64,000 nucleotides of DNA, taken from NCBI GenBank assembly GCA_014529385.2, contig CM043963.1:71628412-71692411 (forward strand), in the 5' to 3' direction. The notes under the pieces were generated by a model. That model saw nothing but the letters and a program-made list of their open reading frames with translations. It was not told the origin of the DNA and did no database searches. Positions within the stretch are counted from its first letter, which is position 1, and each line of letters begins with the position of its first letter. Positions 23,410-33,719 of the stretch are shown here, one piece after another. This DNA is from Adiantum capillus-veneris (lineage: Eukaryota > Streptophyta > Polypodiopsida > Polypodiales > Pteridaceae). The translations under genes were made by a program, and so were the position numbers.

Positions 23410-26400
23410 ATGCACTTACGCTCTAGACGAGTGTTAGAGCACGATCACATTGGTAGTGCCTCTGTTCATACGGACACCCATTACCCATCCACGACAAGCT
23501 CTAGACCCTCAGCGGGGACACAAGGTAGCACCACCCAAGACCCTAAAATAGCCGCTAGTGATTCCTCCTCCGACTCAGAAATCATGGAAGTATACCCTAC
23601 CCAAAACACTGAGAGAGAAGGCCATGCACCTCCCGAAGCTCCACAGCCTAGTACTAGTATGTTTAGCCGTTTCATGGAAACATTAGGTAGAGCTACTCGC
23701 TCGGAACCTGATGCAAATGAAGCACACGAAGGGGGTGGGGAAGTGGACTCTCCTTTCACATCGCACGTGGACCCCACACCCCCAAAGAGTGTCCATGTGG
23801 ATATCCTACCAACTTCTTACCAAGAAGGCCCTGTTGAGCTGCCTCCTTCAGAAGTTCCCTCTAGAGTACTGTTGGTGACAAGTAAAACCACGGGGAGCAA
23901 TATTGCTTCTACCTCACAAGAAACCGTTAACACGTCGACTCTAGAAGGATTGTTCATTAATGATCATTGGACATACGACCTCCACACTGAGGTGTTGACG
24001 GATCTACACTCTGGCCACGCCTACCATGTAGGATGGATAGAGATTGTACAATCCACCTCTAGTGCCCCGAGCATCGAAGATCAACAGAAAATGATCTGTA
24101 ATGTTATCCATGGCATTATTCAATCTGAAAGGCAAAACCGAGGGGTAAATATACTCTCAACTGGCCCCATGAGATTTCTGGATACGAGCAAGGCTCAACA
24201 GCCTACTCTATCACAAATGGAGACTCCTCTAATGAGTCCCATGGACCCATCTTACGTCATTTCACCTGGGGTCTCTATGCAATCTGAGCCTCCGAGCGAA
24301 AACTTTAGCTTCCCTAACTTGGCTCAACCCTCTATCAAGGAAAACACAGTGCTCACTCCAGGGATAAGCCTGACAGAGAATGTACCGATGACATCTACGG
24401 TTAGCGCAGTGCCACTACCTAGTGTCGTAGTACCTAGTATGGGGCCTCGACCATATGTGCCTCTAGCCCCTTATGCACACATGGCCCCCACACCTCCAAT
24501 GGTACCACTTGCTTATGCTCCTCGAGTGCCGCTCCCTAGCTCTTATCCGAGTGGACCTATGCCCGGTTATGTTCCATATCCTGCATCATCCACACATATG
24601 CCAAGACCGGTACCCGTCCCTCTCCCACATATGATTCCAAGAGTACCTCCACCGGCCCTGCCTTCTCACATAGGTGACTTGGCAGCGTTTGCTCAAACCA
24701 TAGGTCGATCTATCGCGGAAAATATGCGTCACGCATCTGATAGAGAGCCTAGAAGTAAGGCAGTACAAATTGCCAAACTCACGCAAAAATTCAATGGGGA
24801 CGAAGATGCTAGAAAACACATTGAAGTGTTTGAACAAGTATGTGATTCCTTAGGGGAACGCAACGAACTACATAAGTGCAATGCCTTAAGCTTGACATTA
24901 AGTGGGAAGGCTGGAGATTGGTATAGGACCCTAAGGGTGGACGAGAAAACAATCTACCCTACCCTTCGAAGGTTGTTTCTAAAGGAGTACATACGAGAAG
25001 GTGTGCTTTGGGGTGTAGCATCTCAGCTACAGAAGGCCGAACGTAAGGAAGGAGAGTCAGTCAGGGACTTCATTAGTCGTCTAAAGCACTTAAACTCTCG
25101 TTGCCCTGTAAATGAGCGCTTCAACAATAACCAACTGCTTGATCGATTCATTCGAGGGTTGAGGAATGAAGGAATCTATAATGGACTAGTGATTAGAGGT
25201 ATCACAACCTGGGAAGATGTCACTGCCAATGCAATCCAACTAGAGGACAACTTGATGATAGCAGGCATGAGGGTGTCTACTGACACGAGATCCAATAGCT
25301 CACAAGCCATTGAGTATGAACCCATGACTGCAAAGCCCATTGCCAATGAGCCAAAGGTATTTGAGACATTCTTGACAGACCTCACCAAGGCAATCCAAGA
25401 GTCTCTTAAGGATAATCGACCCCCTCAAAATAGTCACATGTATCCAAGAAGGGAGCAACAATGGTGTTCCATTTGCTTAGGTCCACATAGCACTAGTGAG
25501 TGCCCTACGTTTAGAGTAAAATTTAATGGAACTTGCAACGCATGTGGTAGGTATGGTCACCAAGATAAGGATTGTTTAATGATCAAACGTATGATGGCAA
25601 ATAGACCACCTGTAGCCTGGACGGATGCGCCTCGAGCTCCTGTATTGATGCCTACTCCACCTGTTGAGCAACTACCGCAACACATGGTCCCTAGATCTCA
25701 AAATGTTGTACAAGCTACACCGCTACCACCTCCTGTGCTAGGACCACAGCCCCCGCATCCAAGAGTTGCCCCTATGAACCAAGTGGGTTGCGAGCCATCT
25801 AATGCTTATGCAGATGGTTGTGAGGAGGAAATAGACACTAGTATTGCCTACGGACTTGATACATTGGAAGAGTGTCCTATATACTACATGGAAGATTGTT
25901 GGGGACAAGTCAAGCCGGTTTATCAAGCTGCTGCTCTCGCATCCAGAGGTCAAAATATCAACACCCAGGCTAGGAGGCCACCTCTTCAATGCTACGAGTG
26001 TGGTGGACCACATCGAGTAGCGGAGTGCCCTATTAGGCTGCAAAAGAATGCTGCACAGATGCAAGTAAATCAAGGGAGCACGTCTGCAATGCCAATACTC
26101 ACATGTAATCGTTGTGGCATAGATCACTTGATTGCCCAATGCCCCTATAACCCAAATGCGCCTAAAATCACACCCCTAAATTTGGTCGAAATTGCTAGTG
26201 TGACATCGCCAATACCACCCGTCGCACCCGCTTATGCGATTACACGGTCCATGCTTCAAGGGCCAAGCCATATCCTCGAAGAGAGAGATACCGCATCAGT
26301 TATCCAAGCAAAGAAAAAGAAGACACGAAGGAAGAAGTCGCAGAATACGGAAAATTCAAAGCCAAGTTCCAAAACAAACATAGGAACAGGAGATGACCCC

Positions 26401-27549
26401 GTGTATATGAATGACCTCGAGGATGATTCAGATTCAGTCGAGACAATGGAGACTAGAACCAATACCACAAAGAGAAAGACCGACACAGAAAACCGTAACA
26501 TGGAACCAAATGAAAACGGAATAAGAGAAAACCATAAAGAGCCTCTGAAAACACCACAAGTGTTTCCAAATCCAATCCAAGACCCCCAAGATAAACCGCA
26601 GGGGCAAAAAGGGAAAAATCGTAAAAAGAAGATTGGGACGTACCCAAACCCTGTAGACGAGATTAAGCAGGTGAAACATCTAAGAGGTTTTGTGGAGGAG
26701 ACTCAAAGGAAACTAGAACGAGAACCCATGCAGGTCAAAATTCATGACACAGTGTTTCCCACGCAAGTTCATCCACCCCACATGAACCATAGACCGTTAG
26801 CCATATCTAGTATCATCCAAGAAGGGAGTGAGGACGGGACATCAGAAAGTGAGCATACACCCTTCTTGTTGGAAAGGATGTTTAACGAAGGAATACCTGA
26901 TCCCATTGAGGAATATGAGATTCCATCCTCACCAGTTCCTAGTCAAGGACCTACACCCTGCAAAACGCCAATGAATGTTGCCAAACTAGTGGACTTCATG
27001 TCTTCTGAGGTCCGAACCACGATCATAGCAAAGCTGTATGGAGATCCTGAGTTATTCCTTGCACTTCGAGCATTCCTTAACGGAGAGCTACGAACGGGAT
27101 TACCGCAGTTTGCGCAACCAAATAGGCCTGACTCGATTATGATTGATGAGGAAAATCATGTGCAATCACTTGACTTAGATGGACACGAGTCTGTGATCGA
27201 GGTACCCATTAACGAATTAGGGCAGTATTTTGAAGGCGACGAGTCTAATGCGACCCTACCCATCACTGCCAAGGGATTAACTATAAAGGGAATTCTTGAT
27301 GGTGGTGCGGGAGTTAGCATCGTTACAAAAGATTGTTGGGAATCCATGGGAAAACCCCGCCTCAGTGTTACTAACATTGTGGTAAAGATGGCAAATGGTA
27401 CCATAGCCAAACCTATGGGGATGCTCAAGGATCTTAAGATCAAAGTTCTAGGATACAAGGTGCGACATACGTTCATTGTAATGGATTTCTCTAAACACCT
27501 TATGTCATATGAAATGATTTTAGGACGACCATTCATGAGGGAAGCATAA
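23410..27549 (+). CDS. gag-pro: Gag-protease polyprotein of the LTR element
   Basis: A 1379-residue open frame. Residues 1-430 are low-complexity and Pro-rich. About 450-610 is a Retrotrans_gag domain: LTQKFNGDEDARKHIEVFEQ, LSGKAGDWYRTL, FLKEYIREG, RKEGESVRDFISRLKHLN and DRFIRGLRNEGIY. It forms the capsid. Four CCHC zinc knuckles follow in two pairs: CSICLGPHSTSEC and CNACGRYGHQDKDC (about 688-725), then CYECGGPHRVAEC and CNRCGIDHLIAQC (about 860-910). A long basic and acidic linker leads to a retropepsin at about 1290-1379, with active site ILDGGAGVSIV (DGG, as in some plant Gypsy groups) and the closing ILGRPF. The ATG at 23410 is the first in frame. The gene ends with TAA immediately followed by ATG in the same frame. 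Confidence 0.93.
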   Translation: MHLRSRRVLEHDHIGSASVHTDTHYPSTTSSRPSAGTQGSTTQDPKIAASDSSSDSEIMEVYPTQNTEREGHAPPEAPQPSTSMFSRFMETLGRATRSEPDANEAHEGGGEVDSPFTSHVDPTPPKSVHVDILPTSYQEGPVELPPSEVPSRVLLVTSKTTGSNIASTSQETVNTSTLEGLFINDHWTYDLHTEVLTDLHSGHAYHVGWIEIVQSTSSAPSIEDQQKMICNVIHGIIQSERQNRGVNILSTGPMRFLDTSKAQQPTLSQMETPLMSPMDPSYVISPGVSMQSEPPSENFSFPNLAQPSIKENTVLTPGISLTENVPMTSTVSAVPLPSVVVPSMGPRPYVPLAPYAHMAPTPPMVPLAYAPRVPLPSSYPSGPMPGYVPYPASSTHMPRPVPVPLPHMIPRVPPPALPSHIGDLAAFAQTIGRSIAENMRHASDREPRSKAVQIAKLTQKFNGDEDARKHIEVFEQVCDSLGERNELHKCNALSLTLSGKAGDWYRTLRVDEKTIYPTLRRLFLKEYIREGVLWGVASQLQKAERKEGESVRDFISRLKHLNSRCPVNERFNNNQLLDRFIRGLRNEGIYNGLVIRGITTWEDVTANAIQLEDNLMIAGMRVSTDTRSNSSQAIEYEPMTAKPIANEPKVFETFLTDLTKAIQESLKDNRPPQNSHMYPRREQQWCSICLGPHSTSECPTFRVKFNGTCNACGRYGHQDKDCLMIKRMMANRPPVAWTDAPRAPVLMPTPPVEQLPQHMVPRSQNVVQATPLPPPVLGPQPPHPRVAPMNQVGCEPSNAYADGCEEEIDTSIAYGLDTLEECPIYYMEDCWGQVKPVYQAAALASRGQNINTQARRPPLQCYECGGPHRVAECPIRLQKNAAQMQVNQGSTSAMPILTCNRCGIDHLIAQCPYNPNAPKITPLNLVEIASVTSPIPPVAPAYAITRSMLQGPSHILEERDTASVIQAKKKKTRRKKSQNTENSKPSSKTNIGTGDDPVYMNDLEDDSDSVETMETRTNTTKRKTDTENRNMEPNENGIRENHKEPLKTPQVFPNPIQDPQDKPQGQKGKNRKKKIGTYPNPVDEIKQVKHLRGFVEETQRKLEREPMQVKIHDTVFPTQVHPPHMNHRPLAISSIIQEGSEDGTSESEHTPFLLERMFNEGIPDPIEEYEIPSSPVPSQGPTPCKTPMNVAKLVDFMSSEVRTTIIAKLYGDPELFLALRAFLNGELRTGLPQFAQPNRPDSIMIDEENHVQSLDLDGHESVIEVPINELGQYFEGDESNATLPITAKGLTIKGILDGGAGVSIVTKDCWESMGKPRLSVTNIVVKMANGTIAKPMGMLKDLKIKVLGYKVRHTFIVMDFSKHLMSYEMILGRPFMREA

Positions 27550-28590
27550 ATGGTTCACGATTGGTCTAAAAATCATGTCTATTTGCAATTCCAAGACTCT
27601 GTCCTTAGAGTGGATTTGGTGACTGGTAAGGTACACCCCTTAGGGAGTAAAACCATTATTGATCATCGCTCTGACACCACAATTCACTCGGCCCCACTAC
27701 AATATTGTTACACTTGTAAGAAGGATACAGACATTGGCCAAGATTCTCCTTACATGGATGTGTTACCGGGTATGACGGAATCAGACAATGTAGATTGGGT
27801 CCACCTAGCATCAACCATAGACACTTGGGGAAATAGGGGGACGACCTGGGTAACACCTGAGGGGGATGAAATGCCTATACCCTTAAATATGCTACAAGCA
27901 ATGCATATCGCTTCCGACAAGACTCATCCTAATGTCACGAAGAAAACATACAAGTGGGTCCCTAAAGCTTCTTTAGTGACCATAGCTAGTGCTAAAAAAC
28001 AGAAGCCTTGTAAGAAACGTACCACTCGCTCCAAAAAAAGTAAGAAAATGTTGCGATGGATCCCTAAACGACTATTGGAAGCCCAAGGCTACTATCAAGG
28101 AAATGATCAAATCTGGGTTCCAAAACGTAGATTGTGCTCTTACCTAACACCTGACCCAAGTGAGCCCAATCCCGTAGCTCCAAAACGAATCAATGATCGT
28201 GAAAAGAAAAAAATCACAGAATGCTACACACCCGCTCCCGAGCTAGTTTGGGTACCAAAGAAAGAACGATTTGTTCCACCTAGCTCAGGAACAGGGAAAT
28301 CAAATGAAGCTTCTTGCTCTTCATGTAGTTCCTATACGCAAATAGAAGCTTCGACACAACCTCCACCTACCACTGTACATATCCATCCAAGCACGAAAGA
28401 GTTTGCACCTTCCGGGGTAAGTTCACCACCTACAACAACGTTGCAAATAAAATCATGGGAGAGTACCTTACCACCCTTGCAGCTTGACAAGGCACCTAGG
28501 GTAATAACAAACTACTGGCAAAAATCCTCACCTATTACCAACTGGAACAATTGGTTTCAAAGGGTGACAAGCTCATTTCAAACGGTATGA
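27550..28590 (+). CDS. Second ORF of the LTR element (spacer protein)
   Basis: A 346-residue frame that begins at the base after the Gag-protease stop and stays in the same frame. The two are separated by one TAA (27547-27549) and could be joined by readthrough or reinitiation. The protein begins VHDWSKNHVYLQFQDSVL, which normally follows the protease in this lineage. It then has repeated W-[IV]-P-K motifs (KWVPKAS, RWIPKRL, IWVPKRRL, VWVPKKE), a Ser/Cys cluster and a C-terminal KSWESTLPP. The W-x-P-K repeats suggest a repeated structural unit. I know no enzyme with them. Relatives at 6555-7268 and 9820-10440 place the segment just before the reverse transcriptase, which is missing here. Confidence 0.85.
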   Translation: MVHDWSKNHVYLQFQDSVLRVDLVTGKVHPLGSKTIIDHRSDTTIHSAPLQYCYTCKKDTDIGQDSPYMDVLPGMTESDNVDWVHLASTIDTWGNRGTTWVTPEGDEMPIPLNMLQAMHIASDKTHPNVTKKTYKWVPKASLVTIASAKKQKPCKKRTTRSKKSKKMLRWIPKRLLEAQGYYQGNDQIWVPKRRLCSYLTPDPSEPNPVAPKRINDREKKKITECYTPAPELVWVPKKERFVPPSSGTGKSNEASCSSCSSYTQIEASTQPPPTTVHIHPSTKEFAPSGVSSPPTTTLQIKSWESTLPPLQLDKAPRVITNYWQKSSPITNWNNWFQRVTSSFQTV

Positions 28591-30210
28591 TCTACCCAAG
28601 GAAGGGGGGAGTGTTTGCTGACAGTCATCATTCATTTGTTTCCCTCTCAACCTTTTTCCCTGACCTCTCAATTCCAATCTAAGGGAATGTACATATAAAG
28701 CTTTATACTCACAAAAAAAATAAAAATAAAGAGCAAGAGCAATTAGCAAACGAGTATGCACATTAAAAGTCAAAACATTGACTCAGACCTACACATGTCA
28801 CATCTGGTACAGTGAAACAGAAACCTATGCCATAAAACACCTTTGATCCTCATCACTTGAGTGATGGAGGGTAAGGTAAAATTAGTACGATAGGAGTGTT
28901 TCTGTTTTAGAGTTGAGAGATTAGCGAAGTTATCTTTTCCCACTGATGTGCCTCCTGGAGGTATTCCTTTTGTTTCCTAGTGTGTACAGGAGTGTGTTGC
29001 TATTGATAGGATTTGGACCTTCATGGAACCTTTCTCTCGTTCACACTTCAAATCAAGCGCGACCATCAACACAAACAGGTGTTTCTTGTCCATTAGCATT
29101 GCCTTTATCTTTTTGCATCTATGATTGTCTGTCTTGATTGTGATTGGTAGCATAATATTCAGTGCATATTGCTTAGTATCAAACATTTAATTCAATGCAA
29201 TCTTTTGTCATAATCACTTGTTTAGGTGTAAAAATCAAGCAGTCCGACTAAGCTAGTTTGACCAAGCTAGGTATTAGAAATCTTCTCTTAATACCATGGG
29301 GAATGCCTTCCTAATAAGCAATGGTTACTTAGGTTCTTAATCCGATTTAGGCAGCATTGTATGAAATGTACTAGGGCTTTCTAGTGGGCTTAACCCTAGT
29401 GACCTTTAGCTTAAGTATTATAAAGGGAGTTTACTAATGTGATGAGCCTGGGGAGGGTAACAGTGTTATATGGCCCCCCAAAGTTACAAAATTAAAATGC
29501 TGAAAATGAACAAACAAAAAATCAAAGTGCCACAATGTAAAATTTTAAGCTGGAAGAGAAATCTCAGCTTGATTTGGTACTTCACTCACATGTATCGCCT
29601 ATGGTACTAGAGCCCTAGAGGTTCCCAGCGTGGGCGCTTTTCCTTGAAAAGCAAAAAACCCAAGGCATACAAAATAAGCACACACATCATAATTGAATCA
29701 ATGTGAAAAGACCTTGGGGGGTCAAAGAAAAAGTAATCAGTCAGGCGATGATTTCATGAGAAATTCCTTTTATGGTAGCTTAACTACAAAGTTTTCTAGA
29801 TATAGCCTCTAGTCAGCCCTCGAACATGAATACTTGGCTCTCGCGATTAAACAACTTAATTGACCAGAGAAAATTAAGAAGCTTACCCATGGTATTAATA
29901 TTCGATCTCTAGAGCTTTTCGACCGTCATATTAGCGACCCCAGACTTGTTTAATTTTTTACCTGTACATCTGTTTATGCATTTGATTACATTGCAATTTA
30001 ATGTCCATTGCTACCAAATTGTTTGAAATTCTTTTTCCAATCAATGTGTCTACCTAAAACTGCATATGCTTTTTATGAGAATGCAATTACTGTGCCAATG
30101 TTGTTTGATTTTGCAGTGACTGAAGAAGGGTAAGGACATTCATCTCAAATGCTCTTCCACCTCGACGACCCAGCTTCAACTCAATAGCTTCCGAGGACGG
30201 AATCTACATC
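28591..30210 (+). other. Non-coding 3' interior of the LTR element
   Basis: The segment where reverse transcriptase and integrase would be expected has no frame longer than about 70 residues and no RT, RNase H or integrase motif on either strand. A polypurine stretch AAGGAAGGGGGGAGTG at about 28600 resembles the real polypurine tract at 30212-30223 and is followed by TGTTTGCTGAC. Confidence 0.8.
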
Positions 30211-30223
30211 AGGAAGGGGGGCA
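30211..30223 (+). other. Polypurine tract
   Basis: AGGAAGGGGGGCA directly precedes the 3' LTR start TGTTAACC. It is the expected plus-strand primer. Confidence 0.9.
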
Positions 30224-30517
30224 TGTTAACCCTCACGGCTCACGGACACCCCATCACCTACGATGGACGCGTATTATGTATTTGGTAGAGTCAGGTACCG
30301 GGCTTGTCGGACCAATAGGGAAAGGTAGAGTGATCGTCGATGAGAGGCGCACTTTAACTTGGACATTCAAGGGATTAGTTGGTTAAGCATGGGCGCCCAA
30401 GTGTGAATGGGGTGAGCTCCTATAAAAGCCAACTAAACCTAATTTTTACTCATTCTCTCATTTGTGCAATTGAAGAGTGCTCTTGCTCCATCTCCATCTT
30501 CTTCTTCTTCACCTCCT

Positions 30518-30549
<32 letters not shown>

Positions 30550-30800
30550 GGAGAGTGTGTGTGCGATCGAGCATTACGAAGGCACGACGGCGGCGAAGCG
30601 GTTGAGCGCGGCACGACTGTAGCTTCTTCTTCATCGCGGCGAGGAATCCACCACGAAGGCGAGCGTAGAGCGGTGAGTGACACACCCTTTGTTTTCTTGA
30701 GCTTGCTAGTTTAGGCTTGTTGTGTGCTTGGAGCCGTTTGTGGCTCGCATACGATGTATTGGCAAGTCCCTTGCTTCGACAGTGCGGCAAGGAGCGCATA
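30224..30800 (+). repeat. 3' LTR
   Basis: Matches 22063-22627 almost perfectly. The differences are one extra GT step, the 10-base insertion GGAGCCGTTT near 30730, a few substitutions, and a final CA to TA change. Confidence 0.95.
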
Positions 30801-30805
30801 GGCAC
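30801..30805 (+). repeat. Target-site duplication GGCAC, right copy
   Basis: Pairs with 22058-22062. After it, element 3 resumes with TTTTCAGCCCCCTGCCAG, matching TTTTTAGCCCCCTGTCAG in element 2 near 41451. Confidence 0.9.
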
Positions 30806-31033
30806 TTTTCAGCCCCCTGCCAGATAAGAAAAAATTTCACATTCTCTCACTGCATTCTCTCTCTAAAATGTGAGCCAACTCTCTCTCTTTCTTTTCCCCC
30901 CTTTTCTCTCTTGTCACTTCTCCTCCCAATCATAAAGAAACATTATTTGTTGCCTCTTTCTGACACAGTGCAGATCCTCTACGGTTGCATATTTGCCCTC
31001 TCTCCCACTCTCTCTTCCTTTATTGTCTTTCTA

Positions 31034-31036
<3 letters not shown>

Positions 31037-31122
<86 letters not shown>
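31037..31122. repeat. (CT)n microsatellite
   Basis: About 42 CT dinucleotides. It is the breakpoint after which similarity to element 2 is lost. Confidence 0.98.
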
Positions 31123-31126
<4 letters not shown>

Positions 31127-32400
31127 AGAAAAAATTTACAGGTTTTTGTGTCGGACAAGTGTCGGTATCAACACTAAAATCGGCCTCGTTATGGGCCTTG
31201 AAACACGCTCAAAAACAAACATAATATTTCAACATGTATTTCAACTTGTATACTGACGGCAAAGGCAATGCACATTCTGACATACCTAATACTGGCACGT
31301 GTACTGCCGATACGATATCGTCGCTAATATCGACGCTTACACCGATGCTATTTATTTTTAAAACAAGTTTTAGGACGTCGATATGCGCATCGATATTTGT
31401 GTGACGTGTTGTAGTGAATAGACCTACAAGAAACAGAACAAGAAGAGAAACAACAACAAAAAAGACAACGCGGAGAAAACTTCTTCTTAAGAATCCAACA
31501 ACTTAAATATGCAAATATCTTAGGACATGATCCAATAAATTACATTTATGGTTGGTCGTCTTCTGATGAGCTAAAACAATATATGGACGCGGCCGACAAT
31601 ATGTTTCAAGCATGGAAAAAAACACATGCTACTAGGGAACTCCCTTCACATGGTACATGATTCAACTTATGTTTTAGAAAATTTGTTTATATTATTCACA
31701 TAACACAACTAATATTCAAAAAAATTTACTTATATTGTTCATAATTCAAATATAACTAATTCAAATACACTTACTTTGCAAGTCTAACAATTTGAATTCA
31801 TTAAGATATTCAAAGAAGATTTACCAAATGAAGATATAATGCTTGAGCGATAAGAAGCTCAATCTTTATTAGATAAACACACCAATGGAACTTTAGCATA
31901 TTTTATGAACTTATTACATTTTGGCTACAATATTACACTAAACTCTTTAAAAACTCTTGATAATAGACTAGCTTCAATCATTCTAAAAGAGTATGAGCGT
32001 CTATACAACGTAAAAAATAAACAAGGTCTAATCACTTTGGAGAGCATTACAACATCACTAGATATGGACTTTGCACAAAAACAATATGGCACTAGTTGCA
32101 AGTTTTTCATTATTACAAATCAAAGCAATGGTATAAAATCATAATTTCTTTGCTATTTATAAATCATAATATTCTTCAAGCTAAAAGTTAAATTACATAA
32201 CATTGCTTATAGATATGGATATAGATAATAGAGGAGAATTATCTTCGCAAACAACTTCAATACCTATAGATATTCCATCCACCTATCAAGGTACAATTAT
32301 CACTTCAAAAATTCACATTTTACTCAAATACCAACAAATTCAATAATATTTTTGTATAAAATGTCAACATAAAGTCAAATAATACATTTTCACATTTCTC
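31123..32400 (+). other. AT-rich stretch with short unidentified frames
   Basis: Frames near 31480-31660 (containing GHDPINYIYGWSSSDELKQY) and 31905-32144 (79 residues, containing NRLASIILKEYERLYN) look protein-like in composition but match no family I know. They may be relics of the AT-rich unit that precedes the tandem duplication. Confidence 0.35.
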
Positions 32401-32405
32401 TCTTT

Positions 32406-32448
<43 letters not shown>

Positions 32449-33075
32449 CCCCCCCCAAATGTGAATCCACTGTTTACTTTAAAATAACAATCTACATTTC
32501 AAAACATTCACATAGATTTTATATACCTTTAATATTTATACTAAAACTCATAAAAGTTCTAGCAAAATCATTTTAATAGAATCTAATTGTCAACTTTTTT
32601 ACAGAAACAAAGTCTCCTTAAAAATCAACAACTCCAAAAAATAAAAGTTACAATTTTATTTATAAATTACAATGTATAATAAATAAAAATGTATATATTG
32701 GACAAACAAAGAAGGATCTGGCAACATAAAAAACAACCCACTAAATTGATGATAACTGACATTAATAGATACAACTTGTTCCACAAAAAGTTCATGGTCA
32801 AAGTTACAGATTCAACAACAATAAAGGACAAACAAAATCACTTAGAAGCTCTTTATATTAAGAAATTTAGATCAATCACTCCAAATGAATACACTGTTTT
32901 TTCGAGAAATATTCCTTCTTCTTTTAACAAATATTATTATCTAAAACAAAGTGAATGTTTAGTCTAGTATTATGTCTAGTATGTGACCCGCGCGTTGCTG
33001 CGGCCAAGAAAATCATGGCAATTGGATCTTTCTCTCTCACACACACACACATACACACACGGAATCATATATAGG

Positions 33076-33118
<43 letters not shown>

Positions 33119-33345
33119 GTATGTTTGCATGCTTGTCCACGTGTGTGGAGAATAGAACTATAGTCCTTGGAATCACTCTAGCAAGATAGCAATGCGTAGC
33201 TATGTCTTATGTTGCTTTTTCTCTCTCTCATATTAGATCTTGAGATCAAGATTCATGGACTAGATCTCTACTCTCTCTTTTTCCACCTTCTTTTCCCCCT
33301 TTCTTGATTCTTTTGAGTTGAGGACTTGTCGGATAGCTCGCTCTT

Positions 33346-33396
<51 letters not shown>

Positions 33397-33652
33397 ATCA
33401 CCACATGGAGTGTTTTTAGCCAAACAATTGCGAGCGACTCAACATCCTTCATAATAAATTCAAACTACCCTGCTCATCAACCAACAACATTGTACCAGAT
33501 TTCTATCAACTTGCTTTTGTTGCGCCATGCTATCAAAACCATGACTCGCCAATAGACAGCCTTTTCATGACCCTCTATTGGTTGAAGCAAGATAGGTTTT
33601 GATTGATGCCACACTCCAATGTCACTTTTGAAAGGCTACCACGTTACGAAGG

Positions 33653-33717
<65 letters not shown>
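32400..33717. repeat. 1.27 kb tandem duplication, copy 1
   Basis: Starts with a (CT)n tract and AAATGTGAATCCA. It includes an unidentified plus-strand frame at 32689-32967 (92 residues, containing LEALYIKKFRSITPNEYTVF). A Helitron-like end at 32976, CA and GT tracts, another (CT)n and the text AGCCAAACAATTGCGAGCG follow. Copy 2 repeats all of these in the same order with high identity. Confidence 0.9.
32976..33004 (-). mobile_element. Helitron-like 3' terminus, copy 1
   Basis: On the minus strand the sequence reads CCGCAGCAACGCGCGGGTCA then CATACTAG. This is a short GC-rich hairpin about 12 bases before a CTAG end, the typical 3' terminus of plant Helitrons. The 5' TC end was not found, so the element is not delimited. 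Confidence 0.5.

Positions 33718-33719
<2 letters not shown>

Larger units (their letters stand above)
22063..30800 (+). mobile_element. Complete non-autonomous Ty3/Gypsy LTR retrotransposon (Gag-protease only)
   Basis: An 8.74 kb element with near-identical LTRs (22063-22627 and 30224-30800), a tRNA-Asp-type primer site, two ORFs in one frame, a polypurine tract and 5-base duplications GGCAC. The ORFs give Gag, retropepsin and a spacer protein; no reverse transcriptase, RNase H or integrase is present anywhere between the LTRs. It must depend on a relative for copying and insertion. The fragments at 5620-10440 show that such relatives exist in this genome. The LTRs differ, by eye, by about four substitutions, a 10-base insertion and one GT repeat step, so insertion was recent. 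The layout resembles plant non-autonomous GAG-only elements (TR-GAG type). Confidence 0.93.
21780..31122 (+). mobile_element. Element 3: truncated left end of the TIR family, split by an LTR element
   Basis: The left terminus at 21780 reads CATTAGGAAGTGATTGGGGT and is nearly the same as the left end of element 2 (41167). Similarity continues through GGGCCTCTTTATTTGG, a TATA box (22020-22026) and CTCATTAAAGGAGGCAC to 22062. It resumes after the LTR retrotransposon at 30801 and runs to the (CT)n tract. Beyond about 31122 the similarity is lost and no right terminus is found. Only about 600 bases of this element remain. Element 2 supplies the uninterrupted version at 41440-41460. Confidence 0.85.

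Noticed and set aside
25738-26139. Antisense frames within the Gag-protease ORF (also 26256-26679 and 27156-27536)
   Set aside because: Shadows of a well-supported coding strand, without their own motifs.
30993-31256. Long poly Leu-Ser, His-Thr, Arg-Glu or Val-Cys frames across microsatellites here and elsewhere
   Set aside because: These are translations of dinucleotide repeats and carry no domain; they are not genes.
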